Of a stretch of 64,000 bases of DNA, positions 33,723 to 43,389 are shown piece by piece (within the stretch, counting starts at the first letter, position 1; the number at the start of each line of letters is the position of its first letter). A model generated the notes under the pieces. That model made no database searches, was not told where the DNA came from, and saw nothing but the letters and a program-made list of their open reading frames with translations. This stretch comes from Oscillibacter sp. (lineage in GTDB: Bacteria; Bacillota; Clostridia; Oscillospirales; Oscillospiraceae). The stretch covers positions 8,711 to 72,710 of the forward strand of contig JAHHSA010000005.1 in the NCBI GenBank assembly GCA_020025475.1. The letters run 5' to 3'. The position numbers and the translations under genes are program-made.

Positions 33723-34475
33723 ATGAAAAACGTCAGGTTTTTCCTGGTTTCAGCTCTGCTGGCTGTCCTGGTTACCGGCTGCGGCGCAGAGCATCCGGCA
33801 GTTGCGGATACAGATGATGCGTCAGAGCTTACCCGTACGGCCTTCAAAAGGGCTTTGGAGCGGCTGGAAGCAGATGGCGTTTACCCGGACGGTGTCCACA
33901 ATGAGGGCATGGGCTTTCCTGGTATGGATGATCGGACGCATTATGTGGATCAGTATGCCATTCTGGATGTGGACAGCGACGGGAAAGAAGAGCTGCTGAT
34001 TCAGCATGGCGATGACTGCATGGCAGGTATGTTTCTGGACGTCTACGGGTACGACACGGAAAAAAGCGCGTTCTGCAAGGAACTCTCCCAGTGGCCTGCT
34101 GTGACCTTCTATGATGGAACGGCCAAAGCGCAGGCCTCCCATAACCACACCAGCGGGGAACTGTTCCCGTACGAACTGTGGATCTATAACGAAGAGCAGG
34201 ACCGCTATGAATGTCAGGGCGGCGTCTACAGCATGACCCGTGACATTGTGGAGCAGATGGAGGGAGGGACGTATCCGGAAGAGGCGGATCGGAGCAAAAC
34301 CGGCACCGTCTACTTCCTCTACGGGCCCAACGAGACCATGGAGTCTGCCAGCCCCGCGGATGAGCAGGACTACCTGAATTGGGAATCGGAGTTCTTTCCA
34401 GAAGACACGGAAGTAACCCCCGAGTGGAAGAATATCCAGGTTCCCATATACGATTCCCATGAGAATCCTGCGTGA
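33723..34475 (+). CDS. Lipoprotein of unknown function between gyrB and gyrA
   Basis: This 250-aa exported lipoprotein has a signal peptide ending VTGC with Cys20. The middle has a calcium-loop-like DVDSDGKEELLI (about residues 78-89), as in FG-GAP or VCBS-type surface proteins, and the C-terminal half is acidic and Tyr/Trp-rich. AAGGTG, overlapping the gyrB stop, is the RBS, so translation depends on the gyrB message. No family is recognised. Its position inside the gyrBA unit is unusual; a link to gyrase is not implied. Confidence 0.8.
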   Translation: MKNVRFFLVSALLAVLVTGCGAEHPAVADTDDASELTRTAFKRALERLEADGVYPDGVHNEGMGFPGMDDRTHYVDQYAILDVDSDGKEELLIQHGDDCMAGMFLDVYGYDTEKSAFCKELSQWPAVTFYDGTAKAQASHNHTSGELFPYELWIYNEEQDRYECQGGVYSMTRDIVEQMEGGTYPEEADRSKTGTVYFLYGPNETMESASPADEQDYLNWESEFFPEDTEVTPEWKNIQVPIYDSHENPA

Positions 34476-34514
34476 AATGAAGCACTTTACCCACATAAGA
34501 AAGGCTATGAATAT

Positions 34515-37040
34515 ATGAGTAAAAAACCACAGTATGATCCCGAAGAAATTCGGTATCCTGAACAGAAAATCGTCACCTCTCCCCTGGTGCCGGAGATGGA
34601 GAAGAGCTACATTGAGTATGCCATGAGCGTCATCAAAGGCCGTGCCCTGCCTGACGTCCGTGACGGCCTGAAGCCCGTGCATCGCCGTATTCTCTATGCC
34701 ATGTACGAGGAGGGCCTGACCCACGATAAGGCGTTCAAGAAGTCTGCTACCTGCGTGGGTATCGTGCTGGGTAAGTATCACCCCCACGGCGACCAGTCCG
34801 TCTATGATGCCCTGGTCCGTATGGCCCAGAGCTTCTCCATGCGCTATATGCTGGTGGATGGTCACGGTAACTTCGGTTCCATCGACGGTGACCCCGCCGC
34901 TGCCTACCGTTACACTGAGGCACGTCTTTCCAAGATCTCCAATGAGATGCTGCGGGATATTGAGAAAGAAACGGTCAACTGGGACCCCAACTTTGACGAG
35001 AACTATAAGGAGCCCCGCGTCCTCCCCTCCCGCTTCCCCAACCTGCTGGTCAACGGATCTTCCGGTATCGCCGTTGGTATGGCTACCAATATTCCGCCCC
35101 ACAACCTGACCGAGGTCATCAATGCTACCATCTGTGTGCTGGATGATCCAGAGGCCACCTTGTCCGACCTGATGCAGTATATCAAGGGACCGGACTTCCC
35201 AACCAGAGGCATCATTATGGGCCGCTCCGGCATTCGGGCTGCCTATGCCACAGGCCGGGGCCGTGTCATTGTCCGTGCCAGGCACGAGTTTGAGGAGTTT
35301 GGCAATAACCGGACCCGGATCGTTATTACCGAGATTCCCTATATGGTCAATAAGCGGATGCTCATCAAAAACATGGCTGACCAGGTGGAGGATAAGCGGC
35401 TGGAGGGCATCTCCGGTATCCGGGATGAGTCTGACCGCAACGGTATGCGCATTGTCATTGAACTCAAGCGTGATGCCAACCCGCAGGTGGTGCTGAACCG
35501 TCTATTTGCCCAGACTCAGCTGCAAACTACCTTTGCCATCAATATGCTGGCTCTGGTCAATGATCAGTCCCAGCCAAAAATCCTGTCGCTGCGGGAGATC
35601 CTGGACGAGTACATCGCCTTCCAGAAAGAGATCATCACCCGCCGCACCCAGTTCGATCTGCGCAAGGCCCAGGAGCGGGCACATCTGCTGGAAGGCCTGC
35701 TGATCGCACAGGATAACATCGATGAAGTGATCAAAATTATTCGCTCCAGCTATGACAATGCAAAGGAGAACCTGATGGAACGCTTCGGCCTGGACGATGT
35801 GCAGGCCCAGGCCATCTGCGATATGCGCCTGATTTCTCTCCAGGGGCTCAACCGGGAGAAACTGGAAAGCGAGTACAAGGAGCTGGAGAAAAAGATCGCC
35901 TACTTCCAGAAGCTGCTCTCCGATGAAGATATGCTGCGCGGCGTCCTGAAGGACGAACTGATTGCCATCCGCGACAAATACGGCGACGACCGCATCACCG
36001 AAATTCAGGAGATCGAAGACGAGATCGACATTGAGGATCTGATCGAGGAAGAGGAGTGCGTCTTTACACTGACCCAGGCCGGCTACATCAAGCGGACTCC
36101 TGTCAGTGAATACACCGCCCAGTCCAAGGGCGGCATGGGCAAGAAGGGGATTACCACCCGGGACGAAGACGTCGTTGCGGATGTGTTCACCGCTTCCACC
36201 CATGATTATCTGCTTTTCTTCACTGACACTGGCAAAGTGTACCGTAAGAAGGGCTATCAGATCCCTGAGAGCGGCAAGGCTGCCAAGGGAACCAACATTG
36301 TCAATATTCTGCAGGTGGAGCCGGACGAGAAGGTCCAGACCATGATCCACACCCGCACCATGGATATGGAGGAAAAAGACGGGCATTACCTGGTGATGAT
36401 CACGCGGAATGGTACGGTGAAGCGTCTGCCTGTCTCCGCTTTGAAGAATATCCGTCAGAACGGCATCCGGGCCCTGAGTCTGGACGAGGGAGACCAGCTG
36501 ATTACCGTGCGGGAGACAGATGGTCAGCAGAACATCCTGATTGCCACCCACGATGGTCAGGCCATCTGCTTTGACGAGAATGACGTCCGTCCCATGGGCC
36601 GGACCGCTGTTGGCGTCCGTGGAATCCGTCTTCGTAAGGGCGACTACGTGGTGGGCGCTGCCCGTGCTAAGGAGGGCCACGAGGTTCTCTCCATCACCGA
36701 AAAAGGTTATGGTAAGAGGACGCCCGTGGAGGAGTACCGTATCACCAATCGCGGCGGTGTCGGTATCAAAAACTACGCCATTACGGAAAAGACCGGCCCT
36801 GTGGTAGGCATTAAGGTGGTGGACGGCTCCGAGGACCTGCTGCTGGTGACCCAGACAGGCATCATGATCCGTACTCATGCAGACACCATTCGTACCTGTG
36901 GCCGCGCAACCCAGGGCATCATCGTGATGCGCTTTAAAGAAGAGGGAGACCAGGTCATTTCCCTGGCTCTGGCAGACCGGGAAGATGACACGGAATCTGT
37001 TGCAGAAGCGACTGTGGAAACCACTGAAACGATGGAATAA
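34515..37040 (+). CDS. gyrA: DNA gyrase subunit A
   Basis: This 841-aa GyrA cleaves and rejoins DNA. The catalytic Tyr lies in [12 protein letters not shown]. The winged-helix segment is [30 protein letters not shown]. The C-terminal beta-pinwheel (about 510-820) contains the GyrA-box region ([10 protein letters not shown]). At the position equivalent to E. coli Ser83 this protein has Gln94; the Asp87 equivalent (Asp98) is kept. The long acidic tail ([19 protein letters not shown]) is usual. The start follows AAGAAAGG. Confidence 0.97.
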   Translation: MSKKPQYDPEEIRYPEQKIVTSPLVPEMEKSYIEYAMSVIKGRALPDVRDGLKPVHRRILYAMYEEGLTHDKAFKKSATCVGIVLGKYHPHGDQSVYDALVRMAQSFSMRYMLVDGHGNFGSIDGDPAAAYRYTEARLSKISNEMLRDIEKETVNWDPNFDENYKEPRVLPSRFPNLLVNGSSGIAVGMATNIPPHNLTEVINATICVLDDPEATLSDLMQYIKGPDFPTRGIIMGRSGIRAAYATGRGRVIVRARHEFEEFGNNRTRIVITEIPYMVNKRMLIKNMADQVEDKRLEGISGIRDESDRNGMRIVIELKRDANPQVVLNRLFAQTQLQTTFAINMLALVNDQSQPKILSLREILDEYIAFQKEIITRRTQFDLRKAQERAHLLEGLLIAQDNIDEVIKIIRSSYDNAKENLMERFGLDDVQAQAICDMRLISLQGLNREKLESEYKELEKKIAYFQKLLSDEDMLRGVLKDELIAIRDKYGDDRITEIQEIEDEIDIEDLIEEEECVFTLTQAGYIKRTPVSEYTAQSKGGMGKKGITTRDEDVVADVFTASTHDYLLFFTDTGKVYRKKGYQIPESGKAAKGTNIVNILQVEPDEKVQTMIHTRTMDMEEKDGHYLVMITRNGTVKRLPVSALKNIRQNGIRALSLDEGDQLITVRETDGQQNILIATHDGQAICFDENDVRPMGRTAVGVRGIRLRKGDYVVGAARAKEGHEVLSITEKGYGKRTPVEEYRITNRGGVGIKNYAITEKTGPVVGIKVVDGSEDLLLVTQTGIMIRTHADTIRTCGRATQGIIVMRFKEEGDQVISLALADREDDTESVAEATVETTETME

Positions 37041-37082
37041 ACGAGAAGATACCCGTATTTTTTGAAAAAAGGAGGAGCCGTC

Positions 37083-37526
37083 ATGCGATCAGGCATTGAC
37101 AGACATTCCAACGCCTATTTGCAGCAGCTGAAGGAGCAGCGAGGCTTCATGGAAGGTAAAAAACCAGCCATGAATAAAATGATCTGGCTGCTGCTGATCC
37201 CTGTGGCTCTCATTTCCCTATTTCTCATTCCCCCGCTGCTGCCGCTGCTGATCATCGGCGGAGTTGCTTATAGCATCATCAATAAAAAGAAAAACGGCGG
37301 TGCGCAGGAGAGGCATTTGGAGCGGCAGCATCGAAAAAAGAAGGATGAGGATGGGGTGTTCCATGTCACCTCTGCCCCACCGGTGTCGGAAATCCATGAA
37401 AATGATGGCGTCGTGTGGCTGTCAGAGGAAAAACGTCTGGAACAGCTGAAAACTCTGAGAGATGCAGGCATCATTGAACAGGAAGAGTATCAGCAGCGGA
37501 AAAAACGGATTCATAACGGACCGTGA
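37083..37526 (+). CDS. Membrane protein with SHOCT-like C terminus
   Basis: This is a 147-aa protein with one or two closely spaced transmembrane helices (about residues 33-66, rich in Leu/Ile/Pro), a Lys-rich cytoplasmic linker and a C-terminal short helical domain, EEKRLEQLKTLRDAGIIEQEEYQQRKKRI. This matches the SHOCT pattern (about 30 residues, G-x-I-x-x-E-E-Y/F). SHOCT domains probably mediate oligomerisation. AAGGAGGAG precedes the ATG at 37083. The hairpin at 37533-37561 follows its stop. Confidence 0.75.
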   Translation: MRSGIDRHSNAYLQQLKEQRGFMEGKKPAMNKMIWLLLIPVALISLFLIPPLLPLLIIGGVAYSIINKKKNGGAQERHLERQHRKKKDEDGVFHVTSAPPVSEIHENDGVVWLSEEKRLEQLKTLRDAGIIEQEEYQQRKKRIHNGP

Positions 37527-37532
37527 CGGGAC

Positions 37533-37561
37533 TCCCCCTGACCGGAAATCGGTCAGGGGGA
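37533..37561 (+). terminator. Hairpin after the SHOCT protein gene
   Basis: TCCCCCTGACCG and CGGTCAGGGGGA form a perfect stem, but no T-run follows, so termination efficiency is uncertain. Confidence 0.5.
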
Positions 37562-37621
37562 ATCCGTCTGTCCATGAAGAAATAAACGGAGAGCGGAGGC
37601 ATAGCGCCTGGGAGTGAATCA

Positions 37622-38068
37622 ATGAAGACTGTAACGATTTATACGGATGGTGCATGCAGCGGTAACCCCGGACCCGGCGGCTGGGGTGCGATCCTCATGT
37701 ATGGAGAGCACCGTAAGGAGCTCTCCGGCGGTGAGAGGCAGACCACCAACAACCGCATGGAGCTTTCCGGTGTCATTACGGCGCTGGAGGCGCTGAAAGA
37801 GCCGTGTACAGTGGAGCTGTACTCGGATTCCAAGTATGTGATCGACGGCCTTGGCAAGGGCTGGGCCAAGGGCTGGCGTGCCAGGGGCTGGGTAAAAAGC
37901 GACAAGAAGCCGGCGCTGAATCCGGATCTCTGGAGTCGTCTGCTGGATTTGACGGAGTACCACACCGTCCATCTGCACTGGGTCAAGGGCCATGCGGAGA
38001 ACGAGTTTAACAACAGATGTGATGAACTGGCCGTGGCAGAGAGCCAGAAGTACCGGGAATCCATCTGA
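37622..38068 (+). CDS. rnhA: Ribonuclease HI
   Basis: This 148-aa RNase HI cuts RNA in RNA-DNA hybrids. All catalytic acids are visible: Asp in [14 protein letters not shown], Glu in NRMELSG, Asp in YSDSKYV and Asp in RCDELA, plus the His-containing [12 protein letters not shown] loop. The length is standard for the bacterial type. Confidence 0.96.
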   Translation: MKTVTIYTDGACSGNPGPGGWGAILMYGEHRKELSGGERQTTNNRMELSGVITALEALKEPCTVELYSDSKYVIDGLGKGWAKGWRARGWVKSDKKPALNPDLWSRLLDLTEYHTVHLHWVKGHAENEFNNRCDELAVAESQKYRESI

Positions 38069-38226
38069 CATGGAATGATCAGCGGGAGAAGACCGACCAA
38101 ACAGCAGATTTACAAACTGTTCACATGCAACTCATAATTCGGCAATGATTATCGGGTATCTTATATATCAAGCAAAGGGTCCTCCCAACCCGATGCGTTT
38201 TCTCCCTCCTAAAACACACACAGCAG

Positions 38227-38253
38227 AAAGGACCGCCAACGGCGGTCCTTTTT
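38227..38253 (+). terminator. Terminator downstream of rnhA
   Basis: AAAGGACCGCC and GGCGGTCCTTTTT around AAC. The 160 bp between the rnhA stop and this hairpin contain a second weak pairing (ATCGGGT 38151 with ACCCGAT 38188) but no gene that I recognise. Confidence 0.8.
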
Positions 38254-38409
38254 GTGTTGATGCCGCAGAAATTATGTGTTGAATTCCACAGAACTATTTT
38301 GCAAAAATTCCTGCAAAAAACAAAACGGAATGAAAAAAATAGATGTTCAGGCACCACATAGAGGAAGCACGTGAGGTCGTTTTGGAGATGGAGCGTTCTT
38401 TTCACGTTC

Positions 38410-38438
38410 TTGTAAAACCCCCGTGGGGGGTGTAAAAT
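38410..38438 (+). promoter_or_regulatory. Promoter of nadE with GC palindrome in the spacer
   Basis: TTGTAA (38410-38415) and TAAAAT (38433-38438) are spaced by 17 bp. The spacer holds CCCCCGTGGGGG, a palindrome that could be a repressor site; no regulator is known for it. Confidence 0.5.
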
Positions 38439-38472
38439 ACAGCTATCAGAAAATCCATGGGGAGGCTTATTT

Positions 38473-40389
38473 ATGAGAGACGGTTTTATTTCCGTAGCCT
38501 GCGGAACACCCAAGCTGCGGCTGGCTGACTGCAACTATAATGCGGAACAGATTTTTACCATGATGCGTGCTGCAGAAAAGGCTGGTGTGAAGGTGCTGGT
38601 GCTGCCGGAGCTGTGTCTGACTGGCGCCACCTGTGGGGACCTTTTCTATCAGGACACCCTGCTCACCGGTGCAGAGACCGCTCTGTCCACGGTGCTGGAG
38701 GCGACTCGCAATCTGGAGGTAGTGACAGCCATCGGTATGCCCGTCCGGGTCAACCGCAAGCTCTACAACTGCGCTATCATCATCCAGAGCGGAGAGATTT
38801 TGGGTGTGGTGCCCAAAACCAACCTCGTTAACCGCGATGAGTGCAATGAGCCCCGCTATTTTTCGCCCGCTCCTGCGGGAGAGCCGTTTATCGTGGACCA
38901 ATTCTGCGGACAGACCGTGTGTTTTGGAGCCCATCAGCTCTTCTGGTGTACGGAAGTGCCGGAATTGGTTGTGGGCTTTGAAATCGGTGAAGACCTGATG
39001 GCAGCGCTGTCTCCATCGGTGGAGATGGTAAAGGGTGGTGCCACGATCATCGGTAATCTGGCGGCAAGCAGCGAAATTGTGGGACGAAGCCGCTTCCGTC
39101 GTCAGATGGTGACCAATCAGTCTGCCCGGCTACAGTGTGGCTACCTCTTCTCCGGTGCTGGTGAGGGAGAATCCACTTCCGATGCGGTGTACGGCGCCCA
39201 CCAGCTCATTGCGGAAAATGGCATGCTGCTGGCAGAGCAGCGCTTTGAGGGCGGCCTCCTGATCTCTGAGATCGATGTGAAGAAGCTGTGCTGTGAGCGC
39301 CGGCGCACGCAAACACAGGGTGGCGAGGAACTGGATCTGGCTGGTACTGCGTTCTCTCTGACTGTGTCCGAGACCAAGTTGACCCGTTACGTGGCCCCCA
39401 TGCCCTTCATCCCGGAGCGGCAGGAGGACCGGGATGAGCGGTGCCGGGAAATTTTACTGATGTCCTCACTGGGCCTGAAGCAGCGGCTGGAGCACACCGG
39501 TGCCAAGACCGCTGTGGTAGGCCTCTCCGGCGGCCTGGACTCCACCCTGGCCGTGCTGATCACCGGCCTTGCCATGAAGATGCTGGATCGTCCCATGACC
39601 GATATTCTGGCAGTCACCATGCCCTGCTTCGGCACCTCGGACCGCACGAAGAACAATGCTGTGATTTTGGCCGAGAAAATGGGTGCAACCCTTCGAACTG
39701 TGGACATTAGCAACACTGTTCGCAGCCATTTCAAGGACATTGGACAGGATATGGGCGATCATTCCGTTACCTTTGAGAATGGCCAGGCCCGGGAGCGCAC
39801 CCAGGTCCTGATGGACATTGCCAACCAGACCGGCGGCATTGTCATCGGCACCGGCGATCTCAGTGAGCTGGCGCTGGGCTGGTGTACCTACAATGGCGAT
39901 CATATGAGCATGTATGCCGTCAATGCCTGCATTCCCAAGACGCTGGTGCGTCATCTGGTGAGCTATCTGGCCCAGGATAATGCCGAAGAGGATGAGGAAC
40001 TCAGGGACGTGCTGGAGGATATTCTGGACACGCCAGTCTCTCCGGAGCTGCTGCCGGCCGTGCAGGGCAGGATTGTCCAGAAGACCGAGGATCTGGTTGG
40101 CCCCTATGAGCTTCACGACTTTTTCCTCTATCATATGATTCGCTGGGGCAGTTCTCCCCGGAAAATCTACCGCCTGGCCCAGTATGCCCTGGGCGACCAG
40201 TACAGCGCGGACGTGATTTTGAAGTGGCTCAAGACCTTTTATCGCCGCTTTTTCACCCAGCAGTTTAAGCGCAGCTGCCTGCCAGATGGTCCAAAGATCG
40301 GTTCCGTGTGCTTCTCTCCCCGCGGTGCCTGGATGATGCCCAGCGATGCAAAATGGACGTTGTGGCAGCAGGAGCTGGAGACGTTGTAA
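38473..40389 (+). CDS. nadE: NAD+ synthase, glutaminase-fused type with missing glutaminase Cys
   Basis: This 638-aa protein has an N-terminal nitrilase-fold glutaminase (about 1-270) fused to an NAD synthetase domain (about 310-620). The latter amidates deamido-NAD with ATP, and its P-loop GLSGGLDSTLA is intact. In the glutaminase, Glu46 (PELCLTG) and Lys115 (VPKTN) of the catalytic triad are present with normal spacing. The nucleophile position, however, is Gly172 (GFEIGED, codon GGT) where relatives have Cys (EICED). By family knowledge it should then depend on free ammonia; a sequencing error in one base is the alternative. GGGAGG precedes the ATG. Confidence 0.92.
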   Translation: MRDGFISVACGTPKLRLADCNYNAEQIFTMMRAAEKAGVKVLVLPELCLTGATCGDLFYQDTLLTGAETALSTVLEATRNLEVVTAIGMPVRVNRKLYNCAIIIQSGEILGVVPKTNLVNRDECNEPRYFSPAPAGEPFIVDQFCGQTVCFGAHQLFWCTEVPELVVGFEIGEDLMAALSPSVEMVKGGATIIGNLAASSEIVGRSRFRRQMVTNQSARLQCGYLFSGAGEGESTSDAVYGAHQLIAENGMLLAEQRFEGGLLISEIDVKKLCCERRRTQTQGGEELDLAGTAFSLTVSETKLTRYVAPMPFIPERQEDRDERCREILLMSSLGLKQRLEHTGAKTAVVGLSGGLDSTLAVLITGLAMKMLDRPMTDILAVTMPCFGTSDRTKNNAVILAEKMGATLRTVDISNTVRSHFKDIGQDMGDHSVTFENGQARERTQVLMDIANQTGGIVIGTGDLSELALGWCTYNGDHMSMYAVNACIPKTLVRHLVSYLAQDNAEEDEELRDVLEDILDTPVSPELLPAVQGRIVQKTEDLVGPYELHDFFLYHMIRWGSSPRKIYRLAQYALGDQYSADVILKWLKTFYRRFFTQQFKRSCLPDGPKIGSVCFSPRGAWMMPSDAKWTLWQQELETL

Positions 40390-40409
40390 GGACATTTACG
40401 CAATCGGAC

Positions 40410-40446
40410 AAGAAGGCGCGCCGAAGTATTTGGCGCGCCTTCTTTG
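40410..40446 (+). terminator. Terminator downstream of nadE
   Basis: AAGAAGGCGCGCC pairs perfectly with GGCGCGCCTTCTT around a 9-nt loop. The following 40447-40630 shows no recognisable gene or RNA. Confidence 0.8.
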
Positions 40447-40631
40447 CACTTTCCACGGTTGGTTCACATAAACTGGAAACAGATACCCGGGCACAGGTTT
40501 CCCGGTTTCCCTGTTCAAACGGGACCCTGCGGTGTTCTGCCTGCGGCAATGGTTGAGTCGGGAGTTCTCACAAGGTTTTCCCCGGTGTTGAAAAATAGCC
40601 GATCGGCCAGCAAGCAGTTCCGGAAAATGCG

Positions 40632-40663
40632 AAAAAAGCAGCCTGAAAACAGGCTGCTTTTTC
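40632..40663. terminator. Terminator of the metal ATPase gene (bidirectional)
   Basis: AAAAAAGCAGCCTG and CAGGCTGCTTTTT pair around AAAA, 35 bp after the ATPase stop on the minus strand. Confidence 0.8.
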
Positions 40664-40697
40664 ACAAAAATAGGGGTCGTGTGGAAAGTTCACATGA

Positions 40698-42695
40698 TTA
40701 CAGCTCCCTCAACGATTCTTCAGCGCGTGAGGGGCGGTCCACCTTCAGGCATCGGGTAGCGTTGAGAATGGCAAGGACGGCTACGCCTACATCCGCAAAG
40801 ACGGCCATCCACATATTTGCAAGGCCCATAGCACCCAGCAGCAGAACCAGGCCCTTGACGCCCAGAGCAAAGACGATGTTCTGCCGTACAATCCGAAGGG
40901 TCTTGCGGGAGATCCGCATGGCGTCGGCAATCTTTCCGGGCTGGTCATCCATAAGGACGATGTCGGCCGCCTCAATGGCAGCATCGCTGCCCATGGCACC
41001 CATGGCAATGCCAATATCTGCACGGGAGAGCACAGGGGCATCGTTGATGCCGTCCCCCACAAAGGCCAGCTTTCCCTGGCCGGAGATCTGGGAGAGCAGG
41101 AGTTCCAGCTGCTCGACTTTGTCCCCTGGCAGCAGCTCAGCATGGAATTCATCCACGCCCAGCGTTCTGGCAGCAAGCTCCGCGGCTTCCTGCCGGTCGC
41201 CAGTGAGCATGACCGTCTTTTTCACACCGCTGGCCTTGAGAGCGGCCAGGGCATCTGCGGCACCGGGTTTGAGTTTGTCAGAGACCACAATGGAACCGGC
41301 ATAAGTACCATCCACAGCCACATGAACCACGGTGCCTCCTGGGAAGGTGTCCGTATAGGGCAGAACAATCCCGGCCTGAGCCATCAGGCGGCCGTTGCCC
41401 ACCAGGACTCTGCGGCCATCCACGGTGGCCTGGACACCGTGACCGGCCAATTCCTGCACTTCCTCCACCAAATGGCCCTCACTGCTGTCGGGGCAGGCCC
41501 GGCGAAGGGACTGGGAAATGGGGTGGTCGGACCAGCGCTCCGCCTGGGCCGCGCAGGAGAGCAGGCTTTCCTGGGTAAAGCCATTTTGCGGCAGAATGTC
41601 GGTCACAGTGAAGAAGCCTTCGGTGAGGGTGCCGGTCTTATCAAATACCACGGTTTCCGTCTGGGCCAGCATTTCCAGGTAATCACTGCCCTTCACCAGT
41701 ATTCCGCACTTGGAGGCACCGCCAATGCCGCCGAAAAAGCTGAGGGGCACGGAGATCACCAACGCGCAAGGGCAGGAGATGACCAGAAAAATGAGGGCGC
41801 GATGCAGCCAGTCCGTCCAGACAGTGCCGGCAAGGAAGCCAGGCAGAGCGGCGGGGTTCAAGAACCACAAACCAAGGCTTGGCAGCAGGAACAGGGCAGC
41901 AGCAGCCAGCACCACACAGGGGGTGTAGTAGCGGGCAAACCGGGTGATGAATTGTTCACTGGTGGATTTCTTCTCACTTGCGTTCTCCACCAGCTCCAAA
42001 ATTTTGGAGACGGTGGACTCCTCGCAGGGGGTGGTGACACGAATCCGCAGCATTCCGGTGGTGTTGACACAGCCGCTGAGGACAGAGTCTCCCACAGTCA
42101 CATCCCGGGGCAGAGATTCGCCGGTGAGCGCGGCAGTATCCAAAACGGAACTGCCCTCCACCACGGTGCCATCCAGCGGGATGCGCTCACCAGGCTTCAC
42201 CACGATTATGGAATTCACCTCCACGTCCTCCGGGTCCACTTCTTCCAGAGACCCGTCCTCCTGTTCAAGGTTGGCGGTGTCGGGTCGAATGTCCATCAGG
42301 GCGGCAATGGACTGGCGGGATTTGCCAACGGCGTAGCTCTGGAACAGCTCCCCCACCTGATAAAACAGCATCACGAATACAGCTTCCTGATACTCAGAGG
42401 TGGCAAAGGCACCAACTGTGGCAATGGCCATCAGAAAATTCTCGTCAAAGACCTGGCCGTTAAAAATGTTTCGGATGGCACGCCATAAAACGTCCCAGCC
42501 AATGATGCCGTAGGGAATCAGGAACAGAACCCAGCGGGCCAGACAAAAGGCAGGGGTCCCGTCTGCGGAGATGTGGCTGACACTGATCAAGGGCAGCGCA
42601 GAGGATAGCCAAATGGTGGGCAGCAGCTTCACAAGAATCAGCAGAGCGGTGGCTGCCAGAATACGCGTCAGCATCTTTTTCTGTTTCTTACTCAA
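40698..42695 (-). CDS. Heavy-metal P1B-type ATPase (Zn/Cd/Pb exporter type)
   Basis: This 665-aa P-type ATPase expels soft metal ions. It has the membrane CPC motif in VISCPCALVISVPLSFFGG, the phosphorylation site DKTGTLTEG, the TGES actuator loop (AALTGESLP) and the hinge GDGINDAPVLSRADIG. The CPC motif and sequence style fit the Zn/Cd/Pb group (CadA/ZntA). It lacks the usual N-terminal metal-binding domain, which instead is encoded by the separate gene upstream. Co-transcription with that gene and the ArsR-type repressor is likely, as all lie within 2.7 kb on the minus strand. Confidence 0.92.
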   Translation of the reverse strand: MSKKQKKMLTRILAATALLILVKLLPTIWLSSALPLISVSHISADGTPAFCLARWVLFLIPYGIIGWDVLWRAIRNIFNGQVFDENFLMAIATVGAFATSEYQEAVFVMLFYQVGELFQSYAVGKSRQSIAALMDIRPDTANLEQEDGSLEEVDPEDVEVNSIIVVKPGERIPLDGTVVEGSSVLDTAALTGESLPRDVTVGDSVLSGCVNTTGMLRIRVTTPCEESTVSKILELVENASEKKSTSEQFITRFARYYTPCVVLAAAALFLLPSLGLWFLNPAALPGFLAGTVWTDWLHRALIFLVISCPCALVISVPLSFFGGIGGASKCGILVKGSDYLEMLAQTETVVFDKTGTLTEGFFTVTDILPQNGFTQESLLSCAAQAERWSDHPISQSLRRACPDSSEGHLVEEVQELAGHGVQATVDGRRVLVGNGRLMAQAGIVLPYTDTFPGGTVVHVAVDGTYAGSIVVSDKLKPGAADALAALKASGVKKTVMLTGDRQEAAELAARTLGVDEFHAELLPGDKVEQLELLLSQISGQGKLAFVGDGINDAPVLSRADIGIAMGAMGSDAAIEAADIVLMDDQPGKIADAMRISRKTLRIVRQNIVFALGVKGLVLLLGAMGLANMWMAVFADVGVAVLAILNATRCLKVDRPSRAEESLREL

Positions 42696-42739
42696 AGGTG
42701 GCCTCCTGTTTGGGTCTTGTGATTATGGAAAACGAGCGC

Positions 42740-42958
42740 TTACAGCTCAATGACACAGTCCGGTTCAATTTTATGGCAGGCAGAGACGACCTCCTGCATA
42801 ATGGCGTCGAAGCGGGCGTCATCGGCATCGATCGTCATTTTCTGTGTCATAAAGTTGACCTTTGCGCTGTTGACGCCGTCCAGCTTGTTAATGGCGTCTT
42901 CCATTTTGGCCGCACAGTTGGCACAGTCCAAATCGATGAGTTTAAAATGCTTTTTCAT
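42740..42958 (-). CDS. Heavy-metal-associated (HMA) domain protein
   Basis: This 72-aa single HMA domain has the metal-binding CxxC in DCANCAAKMEDAINKLDGV. It likely hands metal to, or regulates, the neighbouring ATPase, which has no HMA domain of its own. The ATG at 42958 follows GGAGGAAAG. A frame extension further upstream is not needed. It lies 44 bp from the ATPase gene. Confidence 0.9.
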   Translation of the reverse strand: MKKHFKLIDLDCANCAAKMEDAINKLDGVNSAKVNFMTQKMTIDADDARFDAIMQEVVSACHKIEPDCVIEL

Positions 42959-42995
42959 GTTCTTTCCTCCATTTGATGTGATAATATAGGCAATA

Positions 42996-43358
42996 TTACT
43001 CCAAGATGTGCTCAAGTCCCTGGTCAATGATGGTCTTCACATGCTCATCAGCCAGAGAATAGAATACAGTTTTGCCATCCCGACGGGACTTCACCAGGCG
43101 AGCGTTTTTCAGCGCCCGCAGCTGATGGGAGATGGCGGACTGGGTCAGTCCCAGCAGAGCCGCAATGTCGCAGACGCACATCTCCGACTCAAACAGTACA
43201 TACAGAATGCGGATTCTGGTGGAATCACTGAAAACACGGAACAATTCTGTCAGGTCATACAAAGTGTCCTCGCTGGGCAGTGTGGTCTTCACCTTCTGAA
43301 TAATTTCCTCGTGGGCGCAGAGAAAGTCACAGCATTCCACGGAATTTGGATCAGCCAT
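42996..43358 (-). CDS. ArsR/SmtB-family metal-responsive repressor (CadC-like)
   Basis: This 120-aa winged-helix repressor carries two metal-site signatures: the alpha3 box with CVCD (EMCVCDIAALLG), with N-terminal cysteines (CCDFLC) as in CadC for Cd/Pb, and the C-terminal alpha5 pattern D-x-H-x10-H-x2-E, as in SmtB/CzrA for Zn. It should release the operator at 43390-43412 when metal is high. The ATG at 43358 is preceded by AAAGGAGGG. Confidence 0.92.
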   Translation of the reverse strand: MADPNSVECCDFLCAHEEIIQKVKTTLPSEDTLYDLTELFRVFSDSTRIRILYVLFESEMCVCDIAALLGLTQSAISHQLRALKNARLVKSRRDGKTVFYSLADEHVKTIIDQGLEHILE

Positions 43359-43389
43359 GCAATACCCTCCTTTCATGTGAACGAATGAA

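Noticed and set aside
38357..38382. CACGTGA near 38370 as another parS
   Set aside because: Only the central hexamer matches; the TGTTT and AAACA flanks are missing.
43374..43386. TTTCATGTGAAC as a parS site
   Set aside because: Half of the flanking bases are missing, and it is better explained as part of the repressor gene leader and its GAATGAAC repeats.
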